Assembly: GCF_004168285.1 (NCBI RefSeq)
Contig: NZ_SEWF01000012.1
Span: 62,001 to 126,000 of the forward strand
Source of the DNA: Emticicia agri
GTDB taxonomy: Bacteria > Bacteroidota > Bacteroidia > Cytophagales > Spirosomataceae
DNA: 64,000 nt
Direction: 5' to 3'
Both the position numbers and the translations under genes were made by a program. Every line of letters begins with the position of its first letter. The stretch's first letter is position 1. The notes under the pieces are model-generated. The model was not told where the DNA came from, did no database searches, and saw only the letters and a program-made list of their open reading frames with translations. Shown piece by piece: positions 25,501 through 34,727 of this stretch.

Positions 25501-27960
25501 CTACACCAGATAGCTACTGATACTCATAATATCGGCGAAAACGCCTGAGGCAGTTACTTCTGCTCCGGCACCCGGGCCTTTAATCACTAATGGATTATGC
25601 TTGTAGCGCTCGGTAGTAAACGAAACAATGTTTTCTGAACCTGCCAGATTGAAGAACGGATGTTTACGACCCACAGTTTTCAGTTCTATGGTTACTTTAT
25701 CGTCATCTAAAGTGGCAATATATCTCAATACTTCATCTTTAGCCTCTGCATCTGCCAGTAGTCTTTCAAACCTCTCATTGTCTTTTTCCAGTTCCACAAA
25801 AAACTCATCTACTGTTTTTGCTTGCAAACAAGCATCGTTCAATAGATTGATAATTTTTACATCATCCGGTTCCAGTTTCAAGCCACATTCTCTCGACAGA
25901 ATCAAGATTTTACGGGCTACATCTTGTCCGCTTAAATCGTCTCTTGGGTCTGGTTCAGTATATCCTTTGGCTTTTGCCTCTCTCACCACATCCACAAATC
26001 TATCTCCGGCTTTAAAATTATTGAAGATGTAAGCCAGTGTACCCGATAAAACGGCTTCAATGCTATGTATTTTGTCGCCACTGGTTATCAGCCCTTGCAG
26101 AGTATTAATAATCGGCAAACCTGCCCCTACGTTGGTTTCATACAAAAATTTTACCCCATGCTTTTGTGCCGCTTTCTGCAACATAAAATACTGGTCAAAC
26201 TTACCCGAATTGGCTACCTTATTAGGTGTAACAATAGATACACTCGCACTCAGTAACGAATAGTAGTACTGCACTATATTCTTATCAGCAGTACAATCAA
26301 CAAACACGCTGTAAGGCATATTTAAGTCCTGCACATCAGATACAAACGAACCGATATTGGCTATCTCGCCGTTTTCTAACAATTCTTCTTTCCAGTTTTC
26401 AAGGCTGATACCGCCTTCCTCTAACAACATTTTTCGGGTATTGGTAATACCAACCAGCCTGATATTCAGATTTTTGCGTGATTTGAGGTAATCTCTCTGC
26501 TCACGAATCTGACGCAGCAATGTACTGCCGATCAAACCTGTTGCGCCTACTAAAAAAAGATTAAGCGTAAGACCATCTACCTGAAAGAAAGTCTCATGAA
26601 TAGCATTCAAGGCTTTACCAATGTCTTTTTTGTAGATAACTACCGAAATATTCAGTTCGGAAGAACCCTGCGCAGTAGCCACTACATTGATACCGTTTTT
26701 ACCTAAGACTGAAAACAATTTGCCTGATATACCCGAGCTTGATTTCATGCCCTCTCCTACTACCGCCAATACCGACAGATTTTGCTCTATGGAAATATTA
26801 TCTAATAAACCCTGAGAAATTTCGGTAGCAAAGCCTTCTTCTAAAATCTCTTTTACGCCATAAGCCGATTTAGGGTCAACCGCAAAACAGATTGAATGTT
26901 CAGAAGATGCCTGAGAGATAAGTATCACACTGATTTTATTCTTCGCCAGTATAGAGAACAATTTGGCTGAAATCCCTGCCACACCAATCATTCCTCCTCC
27001 TTGAAGGTTCACCAACGCAATGTCGTCAATAGACGAAATACCCGTAATTGAATACTCTTTGGTTTCGGCAGTTTTACTGATAAAAGTACCCGGATGCTTA
27101 TGGTTAAAGGTATTTAAAACCCTGATTGGGATACTTTTATAAAAAGCAGGTGTAAGACTTGGCGGGTAAATGACTTTTGCCCCGAAGTGCGACAACTCCA
27201 TCGCTTCAGCATATGTAATGGTCGGAATCGTAAAGGCGTTTTTTACCTTGCGGGGGTCGGCGGTCATCATCCCATTTACATCTGTCCATATTTCAATGAC
27301 AGCGGCATTCAACGCTGCGCCAAAGATAGAGCCTGAATAATCAGAACCTCCACGCCCGAGGGTAGTAGTAACCCCATCAATGGTAGAGCCGATAAAACCT
27401 GTAATACACTGTAATTTATTGGTCTGCGCAAAATGCTTGCGAATCAGTTCATTGGTCAGTTCAAAATTTACATCGGCATAACCAAATACATCGTTAGTTT
27501 TAACCACCTTACGGGCATCCAGAAATTCAGCATCAATACCTCTGTTTTTCAAGGTTTCGGTTATTACAATGGTTGATAATCTTTCGCCGAAACTCACAAT
27601 CAAATCAAGGGTACGCAGCGACAATTCTTTAATCAGATAAACCCCTCTTAACAGGTCTTCTAATTCATTGAATAAACCTTTTACTTTGGCAATAGCCCCA
27701 CTCTGGTTTTTTATATCTATCAGGCCCCTTATGGCATTGAAATGACGTTCTTCTACAGTTTTTAACTGTTCCAGGTACTCAGAGTCAGACTGCGAGGCCA
27801 TTTTACCAATTTCAATCAGGCGGTTGGTTACACCTCCCATTGCCGAATACACTACTGCAATTTTACGACCTTCGTCAAGGTTTTCTTTGATAATCTGAAT
27901 GACCTGATTTATACTTTCTACTGTACCAACTGAAGTACCTCCAAATTTTAAAACTTTCAT
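25501..27960 (-). CDS. thrA: Bifunctional aspartokinase / homoserine dehydrogenase
   Basis: 819 residues, the normal length for ThrA/MetL fusions. The aspartokinase domain starts at MKVLKFGGTSVG (catalytic KFGGTSV) with TTLGRGGSDYSG. Two ACT regulatory segments follow (about 300-460, ISVILISQASSEHSICF; INVVATAQGSSELNISV). The homoserine dehydrogenase domain begins near 465 with a Rossmann motif (VGATGLIGSTLL) and contains GAGLPIINTLQ and EPDPRDDLSGQDVARK. It catalyses the first and third steps from aspartate toward threonine and methionine. No thrB/thrC or leader-peptide attenuator is adjacent; the upstream region holds repeats. Confidence 0.96.
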   Translation of the reverse strand: MKVLKFGGTSVGTVESINQVIQIIKENLDEGRKIAVVYSAMGGVTNRLIEIGKMASQSDSEYLEQLKTVEERHFNAIRGLIDIKNQSGAIAKVKGLFNELEDLLRGVYLIKELSLRTLDLIVSFGERLSTIVITETLKNRGIDAEFLDARKVVKTNDVFGYADVNFELTNELIRKHFAQTNKLQCITGFIGSTIDGVTTTLGRGGSDYSGSIFGAALNAAVIEIWTDVNGMMTADPRKVKNAFTIPTITYAEAMELSHFGAKVIYPPSLTPAFYKSIPIRVLNTFNHKHPGTFISKTAETKEYSITGISSIDDIALVNLQGGGMIGVAGISAKLFSILAKNKISVILISQASSEHSICFAVDPKSAYGVKEILEEGFATEISQGLLDNISIEQNLSVLAVVGEGMKSSSGISGKLFSVLGKNGINVVATAQGSSELNISVVIYKKDIGKALNAIHETFFQVDGLTLNLFLVGATGLIGSTLLRQIREQRDYLKSRKNLNIRLVGITNTRKMLLEEGGISLENWKEELLENGEIANIGSFVSDVQDLNMPYSVFVDCTADKNIVQYYYSLLSASVSIVTPNKVANSGKFDQYFMLQKAAQKHGVKFLYETNVGAGLPIINTLQGLITSGDKIHSIEAVLSGTLAYIFNNFKAGDRFVDVVREAKAKGYTEPDPRDDLSGQDVARKILILSRECGLKLEPDDVKIINLLNDACLQAKTVDEFFVELEKDNERFERLLADAEAKDEVLRYIATLDDDKVTIELKTVGRKHPFFNLAGSENIVSFTTERYKHNPLVIKGPGAGAEVTASGVFADIMSISSYLV

Positions 27961-27970
27961 TATTCTTAAA

Positions 27971-28012
27971 TTATTGAGCGATTGAACGTTCGCCGAAGTG
28001 ACGAATTAGTTG
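27971..28012. repeat. GTGA-type repeat with probable insert
   Basis: TTGAGCGATTGA and GTGACGAATTAG, units of the intergenic GTGA/TTAG family, are separated by ACGTTCGCCGAA(G) (27986-27998). The insert shares the CG.TCGCCG core with the copy at 3446 and has the same length class, but is less GC-rich. Confidence 0.4.
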
Positions 28013-28043
28013 TTAGAAAATAGAATCACTCTTTGTATAGAAT

Positions 28044-28215
28044 TGTAGAATATATTATCCCTACGGGATACCAGACTTTAAAATTGCTAAATTTCTACTG
28101 ATATATCGTCCCTACGGGACTTCAAGTCGATGATAAAAGTATCCCGTAGGGATAATATATCGGTAGAAAAAGCAATTAAAATCAGTGTAAAGTCCCGTAG
28201 GGACGATATATTAAG
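28044..28215. repeat. Cluster of four TCCCTACGGGA palindromes
   Basis: Two copies in one orientation (ATATTATCCCTACGGGAT near 28052; ATATATCGTCCCTACGGGAC near 28101) and two inverted copies (ATCCCGTAGGGATAATATAT near 28141; GTCCCGTAGGGACGATATAT near 28192) pair in nested fashion. The pieces between them also match (TTAAAATTGCT / AGCAATTAAAA). The whole block of about 170 bp is one long inverted repeat. I recognise this unit as common between genes in Bacteroidota. Confidence 0.75.
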
Positions 28216-28513
28216 AAAATCTATTTCACCAAAGAATAATTAACTACTATTTCTTTATTTCTTAAAAAAATACCCCACTTCTGTTAAGAATGGGGTTGTA
28301 TATCAATGAAGTGTCTGCAAATATAATGATTTATATACGAATCCAACAGATATTGCGATAAAATTGTGTTTTTCAAAGATTGAGGTTTCTAACATTTCAT
28401 CATTTAGAAGATTATCTAAATATTTAATCAAGAAAATTTGGCTATCCGATTTTTTTTTTCATTACTTCGTACTTACAACAATTGTTCAATAAACTTATTT
28501 ACTTTTTCAGGTA
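28216..28513. other. Upstream region of the SdpR-like gene
   Basis: No gene is seen. Around 28264-28296 AATACCCCACTTCTGTTAAGAATGGGG forms a short hairpin (ACCCCA...TGGGGT) that could end leftward transcription or serve as a leader structure. The remainder is AT-rich. Confidence 0.35.
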
Positions 28514-28822
28514 ATGAATAATTTATTTAAAGCTTTAAACGACTCTACTCGTCGCGAAATATTAGAGATGCTGAAAGATGGCGATATGACTGCAGGCGAC
28601 ATTGCCGACCGCTTTGACATGACCAAACCAAGTATTTCGCACCATCTTGATTTATTGAAACAGGCCGACCTGGTAGCTTCTGTAAAAAAAGGACAGTTTA
28701 TCTATTATTCATTGAATATGACTGTGATGGATGAAATTCTGGCGTGGTTTATCCAGTTTAAACCAACTCCTGCCGAAAAACCAAGAATACGTCTTCAAGT
28801 AAATCCTCGTACGATTGATTGA
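28514..28822 (+). CDS. ArsR-family transcriptional regulator (SdpR-like autorepressor)
   Basis: 102 residues. A winged-helix HTH: LFKALNDSTRREILEMLKDGDMTAGDIADRFDMTKPSISHHLDLLKQADLV, then wing SVKKGQFIYYSLN. The HTH spans about residues 25-60, and metal-binding cysteines of classical ArsR proteins are absent. The DMTKPSISHHL helix is typical of the SdpR autorepressor subgroup. An SdpI-like membrane protein gene follows 27 bp downstream, the same pair order as sdpR-sdpI in Bacillus. There SdpI sequesters SdpR at the membrane when the toxin SdpC is present. Confidence 0.88.
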   Translation: MNNLFKALNDSTRREILEMLKDGDMTAGDIADRFDMTKPSISHHLDLLKQADLVASVKKGQFIYYSLNMTVMDEILAWFIQFKPTPAEKPRIRLQVNPRTID

Positions 28823-28849
28823 AAAACCAAAATTTAAGTGTTGTCTGTC

Positions 28850-29467
28850 ATGAAACGCAAATTATTATTCGAAATGCTAATTATTGGCGTTGCATTAGCT
28901 CCTTTTATTTATTTGTTTGTCAGTTGGAATCCTGAAACATTATCCGGCCAAACGAGAGTGATTCTTTTGTATTGCTTTGCGGCACTGCTTTTCTACTTTT
29001 TGCCTTTAATTATGCAATATTTAGACAGCAAGAAACCTAATGCCGAATTTCTGGTACGGAGCGACAAACGCATCAGGCTTATCTGGTCTTCTTATTTATC
29101 AGCACTGGGTTTTATTCTCTTTTATTATATCCTGCATTTTTCCGAAGGTGAGAGTATTCCGCCACGCTATTTAGGGGTAGCTTTATCTTTATTCTTGTTT
29201 GCCAGTGGTAATTTTCAGTCTAATCTGCACCCAAGCAGTGCATTTGCCGGAAATGGGTGGTTTTCGAGAGGTTTTGAGGAGAAAAATTACAAACGGTTAC
29301 AGCGTTTCACGGCTCGTTTGTTCTTTTGGGTAGGCATTGCAGGTACTGTATTTTTCTTGTCATTCACCGAAAGCCGACTTGTGTCGTGGGGGCTTGTCTT
29401 TATCGGGGCTGTTATTTTCTACGGCATTGTGATACGCCTTATCAGGAATATTGTGGCAAGTAGGTAG
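28850..29467 (+). CDS. SdpI-like membrane protein (DUF1648/SdpI family)
   Basis: 205 residues from the ATG at 28850; an upstream TTG at 28838 is possible. Six hydrophobic segments are visible. The SdpI-family block is present in diverged form: FASGNFQSNLHPS (GN and L-x-P), then a charged loop before the next helix (RGFEEKNYKRLQRFTARLFF), replacing the GIRTPWT...W..TH of Bacillus. It could act as immunity protein and signal transducer for the upstream regulator. No SdpC toxin gene is nearby. The 3' end overlaps the 3' end of folP on the other strand by 26 bp. Confidence 0.72.
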   Translation: MKRKLLFEMLIIGVALAPFIYLFVSWNPETLSGQTRVILLYCFAALLFYFLPLIMQYLDSKKPNAEFLVRSDKRIRLIWSSYLSALGFILFYYILHFSEGESIPPRYLGVALSLFLFASGNFQSNLHPSSAFAGNGWFSRGFEEKNYKRLQRFTARLFFWVGIAGTVFFLSFTESRLVSWGLVFIGAVIFYGIVIRLIRNIVASR

Positions 29468-30314
29468 CTTCAAACAACTTCACGGTTTCTACGGCTTCTT
29501 TTACATCGTGCACTCTTAATATACTGGCTCCTTGCATCAGTGCCATCATATTCAGGGCTGTAGTGCCGTTTAAAGCTTCATTGGCCGAAATACCGAGCGT
29601 TTTATAAATCATTGATTTTCTTGAAATACCCACCAGTAAAGGCAGGTCTAATACCTGAAAGGCTGTCAGCTTACGCATCATTTCAAAGCCTTGTTTCGGG
29701 CCTTTGGCAAAACCAAAACCGGGGTCTATGATAATATCTTTTACGCCTGCCTGCCTAAGTTCAAAAACTTTCTTTTGCAATTCACTGATAATGTCAATCA
29801 TCAGGTCGTTATACTGATTCAGGTTGGTCATGGTTTCCGGGTTTCCTCGGCTGTGCATCAATATATAAGGTACATCTAAATCCGCAACAGTCTGAAACAT
29901 ATCAGCATCAAGATTTCCTCCGGCAATGTCGTTAATGATAGTTGCGCCTGCCTTCACCGCTTCTTTACCCACCTTACTGCGGAAAGTATCGATAGAAATA
30001 ACCGCATCAGAGAAATGCTTCCTGATTGTTTCAATAACCGGCAAAACCCTGTCAATCTCTTCTTCAATACTGATTTCTTTAGCCTGTGGACGGGTTGAAT
30101 ACCCCCCTACATCTATCATTTTGGCACCATCTTTCAGCATTTCTCCTGCTATGTCTGCAATGGTTTGTGTATCGGCTTTGTAGCGGCTTGCTGCATAAAA
30201 AGAATCCGGTGTGATATTCAGTATTCCCATCACAACAGGTCTCGATAAATCCATGAGTTTTCCGCCTGGTAGCTTCAATTGACAGGCTTTTATTGGGGTA
30301 ATCTGAAATGTCAT
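29442..30314 (-). CDS. folP: Dihydropteroate synthase
   Basis: 290 residues. The two pterin-binding signatures are GILNITPDSFY and DGAKMIDVGGYSTRP. Further conserved parts are ISIDTFRSKVGKEAVKAGATIINDIAGG, PYILMHSRGNP, DIIIDPGFGFAKGPKQG and the C-terminal RVHDVKEAVETVKL. It condenses p-aminobenzoate with dihydropterin pyrophosphate in folate synthesis and is the sulfonamide target. Its stop codon lies inside the SdpI-like gene on the opposite strand. Divergent from DUF1599. Confidence 0.96.
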   Translation of the reverse strand: MTFQITPIKACQLKLPGGKLMDLSRPVVMGILNITPDSFYAASRYKADTQTIADIAGEMLKDGAKMIDVGGYSTRPQAKEISIEEEIDRVLPVIETIRKHFSDAVISIDTFRSKVGKEAVKAGATIINDIAGGNLDADMFQTVADLDVPYILMHSRGNPETMTNLNQYNDLMIDIISELQKKVFELRQAGVKDIIIDPGFGFAKGPKQGFEMMRKLTAFQVLDLPLLVGISRKSMIYKTLGISANEALNGTTALNMMALMQGASILRVHDVKEAVETVKLFEATYLPQYS

Positions 30315-30403
30315 TTGCTTATAGTGCCGAAGTTTTATAGTTTTGCAATAATAGAATATAATATTCAGAATTCCTTAAAATTATCCTTTTTTGGATTGCG
30401 TGC

Positions 30404-30955
30404 ATGAACCAAACTGAAATAGAATACCGAAAGATTATACAGATTTGCCAGGACCTTTTTGAGAAGAAAAACAAAGACTACGGAACATCCTGGCGGATAC
30501 TCCGGCTGCCCAGCATCACCGACCAGATTTTTATCAAAGCCCAGCGTATCAGAACCATTCAGGATAACGGATTCAGTAAAGTAGAAGAAGGAGAAGTGCC
30601 TGAATTTATAGGCATTATTAATTATTGTGTCATGGCTTTGATACAGCAAAAACTCATTGACGATACCAAAATTGAGATTCCGTTTAATGAGTTGCACGAG
30701 TTGTATAATCAGGAAATTGCAGAAGTAATGGCATTGCTCTTCAACAAAAACCATGATTACGGTGAAGCGTGGCGGGATATGCGTGTGAGTTCCATGACTG
30801 ATATTATTCTGATGAAACTGTTCAGAATTAAACAGATAGAAGATAATCAGGGTAAAACCATTGTTTCAGAAGGAATCAAATCCGGTTATCAGGATATTAT
30901 CAATTATGCTGTTTTTTGCTTAATCAAGCTCGGACAGGCACAAGCACAACAGTAA
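30404..30955 (+). CDS. DUF1599 (nucleotide-modification-associated domain 1) protein
   Basis: 183 residues made of two tandem copies of one domain. CQDLFEKKNKDYGTSWRILRLPSITDQIF, followed by a charged helix, recurs as MALLFNKNHDYGEAWRDMRVSSMTDIILMKLFRI. The repeated KNxDYGxxWR and SxTDxI motifs identify DUF1599/Nmad1. Sequence relatives occur near nucleotide-modifying enzymes in phages, but the chromosomal Bacteroidota version has no proven function. It is divergent from folP with an 89-bp gap, so a link to folate or nucleotide metabolism is possible but only inferred. Confidence 0.88.
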   Translation: MNQTEIEYRKIIQICQDLFEKKNKDYGTSWRILRLPSITDQIFIKAQRIRTIQDNGFSKVEEGEVPEFIGIINYCVMALIQQKLIDDTKIEIPFNELHELYNQEIAEVMALLFNKNHDYGEAWRDMRVSSMTDIILMKLFRIKQIEDNQGKTIVSEGIKSGYQDIINYAVFCLIKLGQAQAQQ

Positions 30956-31063
30956 TACCCGTTGCTTTAACAAGTAATTAACAAAAGGCGTTTGGGTCTG
31001 ACACTATATTTGCAATATATACACAAATCCATTCCTGGTCTTTAAACATCACCTTATTATTTT

Positions 31064-32173
31064 ATGAAACTCATTGCACAAATCTCACGCATCGTTGTAG
31101 GTGTCATATTCATTTTTTCCGGTTTTGTTAAAGTGGTAGACCCTGTCGGAACAGGCATTAAATTAGAAGAGTATTTTGAGGTTTTCTCGCAGGATATTCC
31201 TGCCTTGCAAGGCTTTTTTATGTTCTTTGCCCATAACTCCCTTACTCTTTCGCTTATTTTCTGTGCTTTAGAGGTTATTTTAGGGGTAGCTACTTTGTTG
31301 TCTTATCGCATGAAAATTACTTCATGGCTATTGTTAGGCATTATCGTATTTTTTACCTTTTTAACTTTCTATTCGGCTTATTTCAATAAAGTAACCGATT
31401 GCGGTTGTTTCGGTGATTTTTTGAAACTAAAGCCCTGGACGTCTTTTAATAAAGATATATTTCTGACGATTCTTATCATTGTTATTTTTATATTCAGAAA
31501 ACAATACAAAGACTCAAACCTCCATGCGGTTATGGCTGTTGTGAGTCTGGTTTCGTTTGGTATTGGTATCTATGCTATCCGTTACCTGCCTCCTATCGAC
31601 TTCTTGCCTTACGCAATTGGCAAGAGTATTCCCGAGCAAATGAAGCCTACCGGCATAAAACCAATCTTCGAATATACTTTTCTGAATAAGAAAACCAACA
31701 AAGAAGAAAAATCGAGCGAGTTTTTGTTAGATACCACCACTTATAAATATGTGTCATCTATCACGCTCAACGATGATAAGGTAAAACCCAAAATTACCGA
31801 TTATTTTGTGAATGATGCGCAAGGTAATGTTTATACCGATTCTACTTTTATAGGCAATAAACTGTTGCTTATCTTTAAAAATATCAAAGATGTAGATGCC
31901 GATGAAATTGCCGAAATAAAGGCGTTGGCAAAAAGTGTAGAGGGTAGTAATATTGAGCCGATTATAATGACTTCGGCTATTCAAAGCGAATTTGAACAGT
32001 TTCGTCAGGCCAATGCCATCACAACTCCCTATTTTACGGCAGATGCCACAGTTTTAAAGACAATGGCACGAACAAATCCATGCGTGATTTTGTTACAAAA
32101 TGGAGTAGTAAAAGGGAAATGGGGGAATCATAGCATACCGGATAAAGCAACACTCGCTGATACATTAAAATAG
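31064..32173 (+). CDS. BT_3928-type DoxX/MauE membrane protein
   Basis: 369 residues. The N-terminal half holds four to five transmembrane helices of the DoxX/MauE fold (RIVVGVIFIFSGFVKVVDPVGTGIKLEEYF; CALEVILGVATLL; DCGCFGDFLKLKPWTSFNKDIFLT). The CGCFGD motif with paired cysteines is the mark of MauE-like proteins linked to thiol chemistry. The C-terminal half (about 190-369) looks like a thioredoxin-like domain facing the periplasm. A -7 element, TATATTTG (31005-31012), precedes the gene. It probably shares a transcript with aroK (38-bp gap). Role unknown. Confidence 0.85.
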   Translation: MKLIAQISRIVVGVIFIFSGFVKVVDPVGTGIKLEEYFEVFSQDIPALQGFFMFFAHNSLTLSLIFCALEVILGVATLLSYRMKITSWLLLGIIVFFTFLTFYSAYFNKVTDCGCFGDFLKLKPWTSFNKDIFLTILIIVIFIFRKQYKDSNLHAVMAVVSLVSFGIGIYAIRYLPPIDFLPYAIGKSIPEQMKPTGIKPIFEYTFLNKKTNKEEKSSEFLLDTTTYKYVSSITLNDDKVKPKITDYFVNDAQGNVYTDSTFIGNKLLLIFKNIKDVDADEIAEIKALAKSVEGSNIEPIIMTSAIQSEFEQFRQANAITTPYFTADATVLKTMARTNPCVILLQNGVVKGKWGNHSIPDKATLADTLK

Positions 32174-32211
32174 ACACATATACTTAATTCAATTACGCCC
32201 AAACAGACAGA

Positions 32212-32736
32212 ATGACTACGAATATTTTTTTAGTTGGTATGCCTTCTTCCGGTAAAAGCACTCTGGGGAGGCAGTTAGCCAAGAGTTTAGGATACGAATT
32301 TGTTGATTTAGATGCCCGTATTGAAATTGCAGAAGGGAAGAAAATTTCGGAAATTTTTGCCTTGAATGGTGAAGAGTATTTTCGGAAAGTTGAGAATCAA
32401 CAGTTGAAAAAAATACAGAAAGATATGCGTTTGGTAGTAGCAACCGGAGGGGGCGTGCCTTGCTTTCTTGATGGATTAGAATACATCAAAAACAATGGTA
32501 TCAGTATTTTTCTTGACGTAAAACCTGACAGGCTGCTTGAAAGAATGCAGGTGTCGAAGAAAAACGAGCGACCTTTGTATGACCTCGAAAATAAAGACTT
32601 ATTAAGCACACTGTCAGACAAATACAACGAACGTCTGCCTTTCTACACGCAGGCTGATATTACCATTGAGGGCGATACCGACCCCGCTGCCATACTGTGG
32701 ATTCTGGAGGCAGAATTTGCAAGAAAGATTCATTAG
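32212..32736 (+). CDS. aroK: Shikimate kinase
   Basis: 174 residues, the family length. P-loop GMPSSGKSTLG (9-19), shikimate-binding Asp32 and Asp34 (VDLDARIE), FALNGEEYFRKVE, and VVATGGGVPC. It phosphorylates shikimate at the 3-OH with ATP, supplying the substrate of AroA encoded at 21089-22408. It follows the DoxX-type gene by 38 bp and ends at a strong hairpin. Confidence 0.95.
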   Translation: MTTNIFLVGMPSSGKSTLGRQLAKSLGYEFVDLDARIEIAEGKKISEIFALNGEEYFRKVENQQLKKIQKDMRLVVATGGGVPCFLDGLEYIKNNGISIFLDVKPDRLLERMQVSKKNERPLYDLENKDLLSTLSDKYNERLPFYTQADITIEGDTDPAAILWILEAEFARKIH

Positions 32737-32794
32737 TCGTCTTGCCAAAGTATTTTAAGCCGTAAATTACTTTCTCAGGAAGTCTATAAAAAAA

Positions 32795-32824
32795 GAAATG
32801 ACAACTCGATTGGGTTGTCATTTC
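32795..32824. terminator. Bidirectional terminator aroK / porin
   Basis: GAAATGACAACTC (32795-32807) pairs with GGGTTGTCATTTC (32812-32824) around a 4-nt loop, with one G-U at the top. An A-run lies on its left and T-rich sequence on its right. Confidence 0.83.
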
Positions 32825-32880
32825 ACTTTCAATCTATTTGTATTTCATTAGTTAAGGCAAATCTTTGTGCAGGCCCCTTA

Positions 32881-34413
32881 TCAGAAGAAAGTACCAATTG
32901 ATACCACAAAGCTCGTGCCTTTGGTAGTCAGGTTGGCTGAACCATAATTCTGAGGGTTGCTTAACTGATAAGGCGTAAATGCGCCTTTAAACTGGTTGAA
33001 GACCCCTGCCAGATCGATAAAGAATTTCGCTGAACGATACCCTACACCACCTGTAAATAAGGTTTGCGAACGGCTCAGGTTATCAGATTTTTCCTTATAA
33101 GGGTCTGGCATATATTTGGCACCTGCTCTTACACGTATGCTCTGAATACGATACTCTGCTCCTACTTTTAAATTTACCACATCGTTATAGGTACTCTGAA
33201 TACCTCTTTTCTGGTCTTCGCCCCAGGCATTATCTTCAGGGTCTTTTATACCCATGCCTCTGTAACCTACATATTCGGCATCTGCTGTAATAAACCCGGC
33301 TTTATTAGGGAAGAAAAATGTTGCTCCACCACTGGCTTTCAAAGGCGTGGTTAATGAATACGAAAAAAGGTTTTCATCGGTAGCAATATTGGTAATGGCC
33401 GAAGTCGGCACAACCGGATTACCTGCTTTAGGGTCAATAATAATATGAGAATTATAAAGCTCGGTTACACTTATCCACGAAGGTGTAGTTAAACTGGCAC
33501 CTATGCTGATATTCTCGTTAGCTTTAAAAATAGTTCCCAATGAGAAATTCACTCCGCTTCCACGCACATATAAATCTTCGCCGTATTCAAATCCGTTAAA
33601 GACTACTCCATTGGCAAATCTTTCGTTATGGGTGTTTATATTTTCATAATTCAACCGAACAAACCCTATGCCTAAGCCAATATAGGTTCTGTCGTCAAAA
33701 TTAATTCCATACCCTAAATTCCACTGGCTGGTTGAGCCCGTTGAAGAAATATCTCCTGTTTGTTCTACCGGCAATGCTTTTTCAATTTTGGTATAAGGCG
33801 CTCCACCACCCGACACAGGGTCAATCAGATAAGCCTGATAATACATAGCTGTGGCGGTAGCGGCGGTTCCAGAATTTGGGTCAAACTCCTCGTCAAGCAT
33901 ACCCGAGTCTGCGCCTCTCAGGGTAGCTCTTTCGGCAAAGAAATCGGCCATTGAACTACGCTGATTGACACCTGAGTAACGGTAGTCAGACAAAAAGCTG
34001 TTTTGTCTTGAATACGTAATGGCAAAAGCCGAACGTTTTTTGCGTGTTCCGGTGCCACTATTGCTGAATATCAAACCTAACTGGCCTATATTCGGGCTTG
34101 TAGTACTTCTGCTGAATTGGGAACCAGCATATACTGAAGAAGTATTAACTGAGTTCAGCACAGGCGTAATGCTCAATTCAGAACGGTTATAAAATCCTAA
34201 ACCTGCGGGATTGGTATAGTTATTTGTAGCATCGGCACCTAAAGAAACATATCCGCCACCTAAACCCTGCATACGAGCAGAGCCGGAAATTTTTGTTTCA
34301 GAGAATCTGAAGGCATCTTCACCATAAAAGTGCCCACCTAAATTCAATTGCGCCTTAGCTCCGATTCCTCCCAACAGTAAAGAGGTGGTAATCAGAATGC
34401 GTGAGATTTTCAT
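32881..34413 (-). CDS. FadL/OmpP1-like outer-membrane protein
   Basis: 510 residues. The signal peptide (MKISRILITTSLLLGGIGAKAQ) is followed by EDAFRFSETKISGSARMQGLGGGYVSLGADATNNYTNPAGLGFYNRSELSITP. The A-x-x-G-G-x-x-x-AxD-x-x-x-x-x-NPAGL pattern is the N-terminal plug of the FadL/TodX/OmpP1 transport family. The rest alternates like a 14-strand barrel and ends in phenylalanine (VVSIGTFF), the usual barrel sorting residue. It probably takes up hydrophobic compounds. Single gene. Confidence 0.85.
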   Translation of the reverse strand: MKISRILITTSLLLGGIGAKAQLNLGGHFYGEDAFRFSETKISGSARMQGLGGGYVSLGADATNNYTNPAGLGFYNRSELSITPVLNSVNTSSVYAGSQFSRSTTSPNIGQLGLIFSNSGTGTRKKRSAFAITYSRQNSFLSDYRYSGVNQRSSMADFFAERATLRGADSGMLDEEFDPNSGTAATATAMYYQAYLIDPVSGGGAPYTKIEKALPVEQTGDISSTGSTSQWNLGYGINFDDRTYIGLGIGFVRLNYENINTHNERFANGVVFNGFEYGEDLYVRGSGVNFSLGTIFKANENISIGASLTTPSWISVTELYNSHIIIDPKAGNPVVPTSAITNIATDENLFSYSLTTPLKASGGATFFFPNKAGFITADAEYVGYRGMGIKDPEDNAWGEDQKRGIQSTYNDVVNLKVGAEYRIQSIRVRAGAKYMPDPYKEKSDNLSRSQTLFTGGVGYRSAKFFIDLAGVFNQFKGAFTPYQLSNPQNYGSANLTTKGTSFVVSIGTFF

Positions 34414-34601
34414 TTTTTTATTTAATCTTTATAATTGAAGAATTTGAAACCGGGATAAAATCCGAGTAGTTGTTTAATCATTCTTCCTGTTTAAAGGTAC
34501 TGTAATTTTAATTGCTGAACTTCAAACTATTTCCTTATATGTCATCATGCCGGGCATTTTGCAGGATTAAAGTAATAGCGTAACCATTCATTGTACTTAA
34601 T
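34414..34601. other. Gene-free stretch
   Basis: This holds the leader of the FadL-like gene and otherwise AT-rich sequence. No further gene or repeat was seen before the hairpin at 34602-34641. Confidence 0.4.
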
Positions 34602-34641
34602 AGAAAACCTCGCCAAACAATGATGATTCAGCGAGGTTTCT
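34602..34641 (-). terminator. Terminator of the Gly/Ser-rich lipoprotein gene
   Basis: AAACCTCGC (34605-34613) and GCGAGGTTT (34631-34639) pair perfectly, and the minus strand continues with TTTCTATT. It lies 87 bp past the stop at 34728. Confidence 0.68.
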
Positions 34642-34727
34642 GAATATTTTTGCAATAAATAACGTAATTACGTTTACTCTTATGAGCTTAACAAACCAGT
34701 GGCATCAATTGTTTCAGAATGCTGTTC

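Noticed and set aside
28044-28215. Possible CRISPR array
   Set aside because: Only four units, in alternating orientation with unequal spacing and pairing spacers; it is a palindromic intergenic repeat and no cas gene is near.
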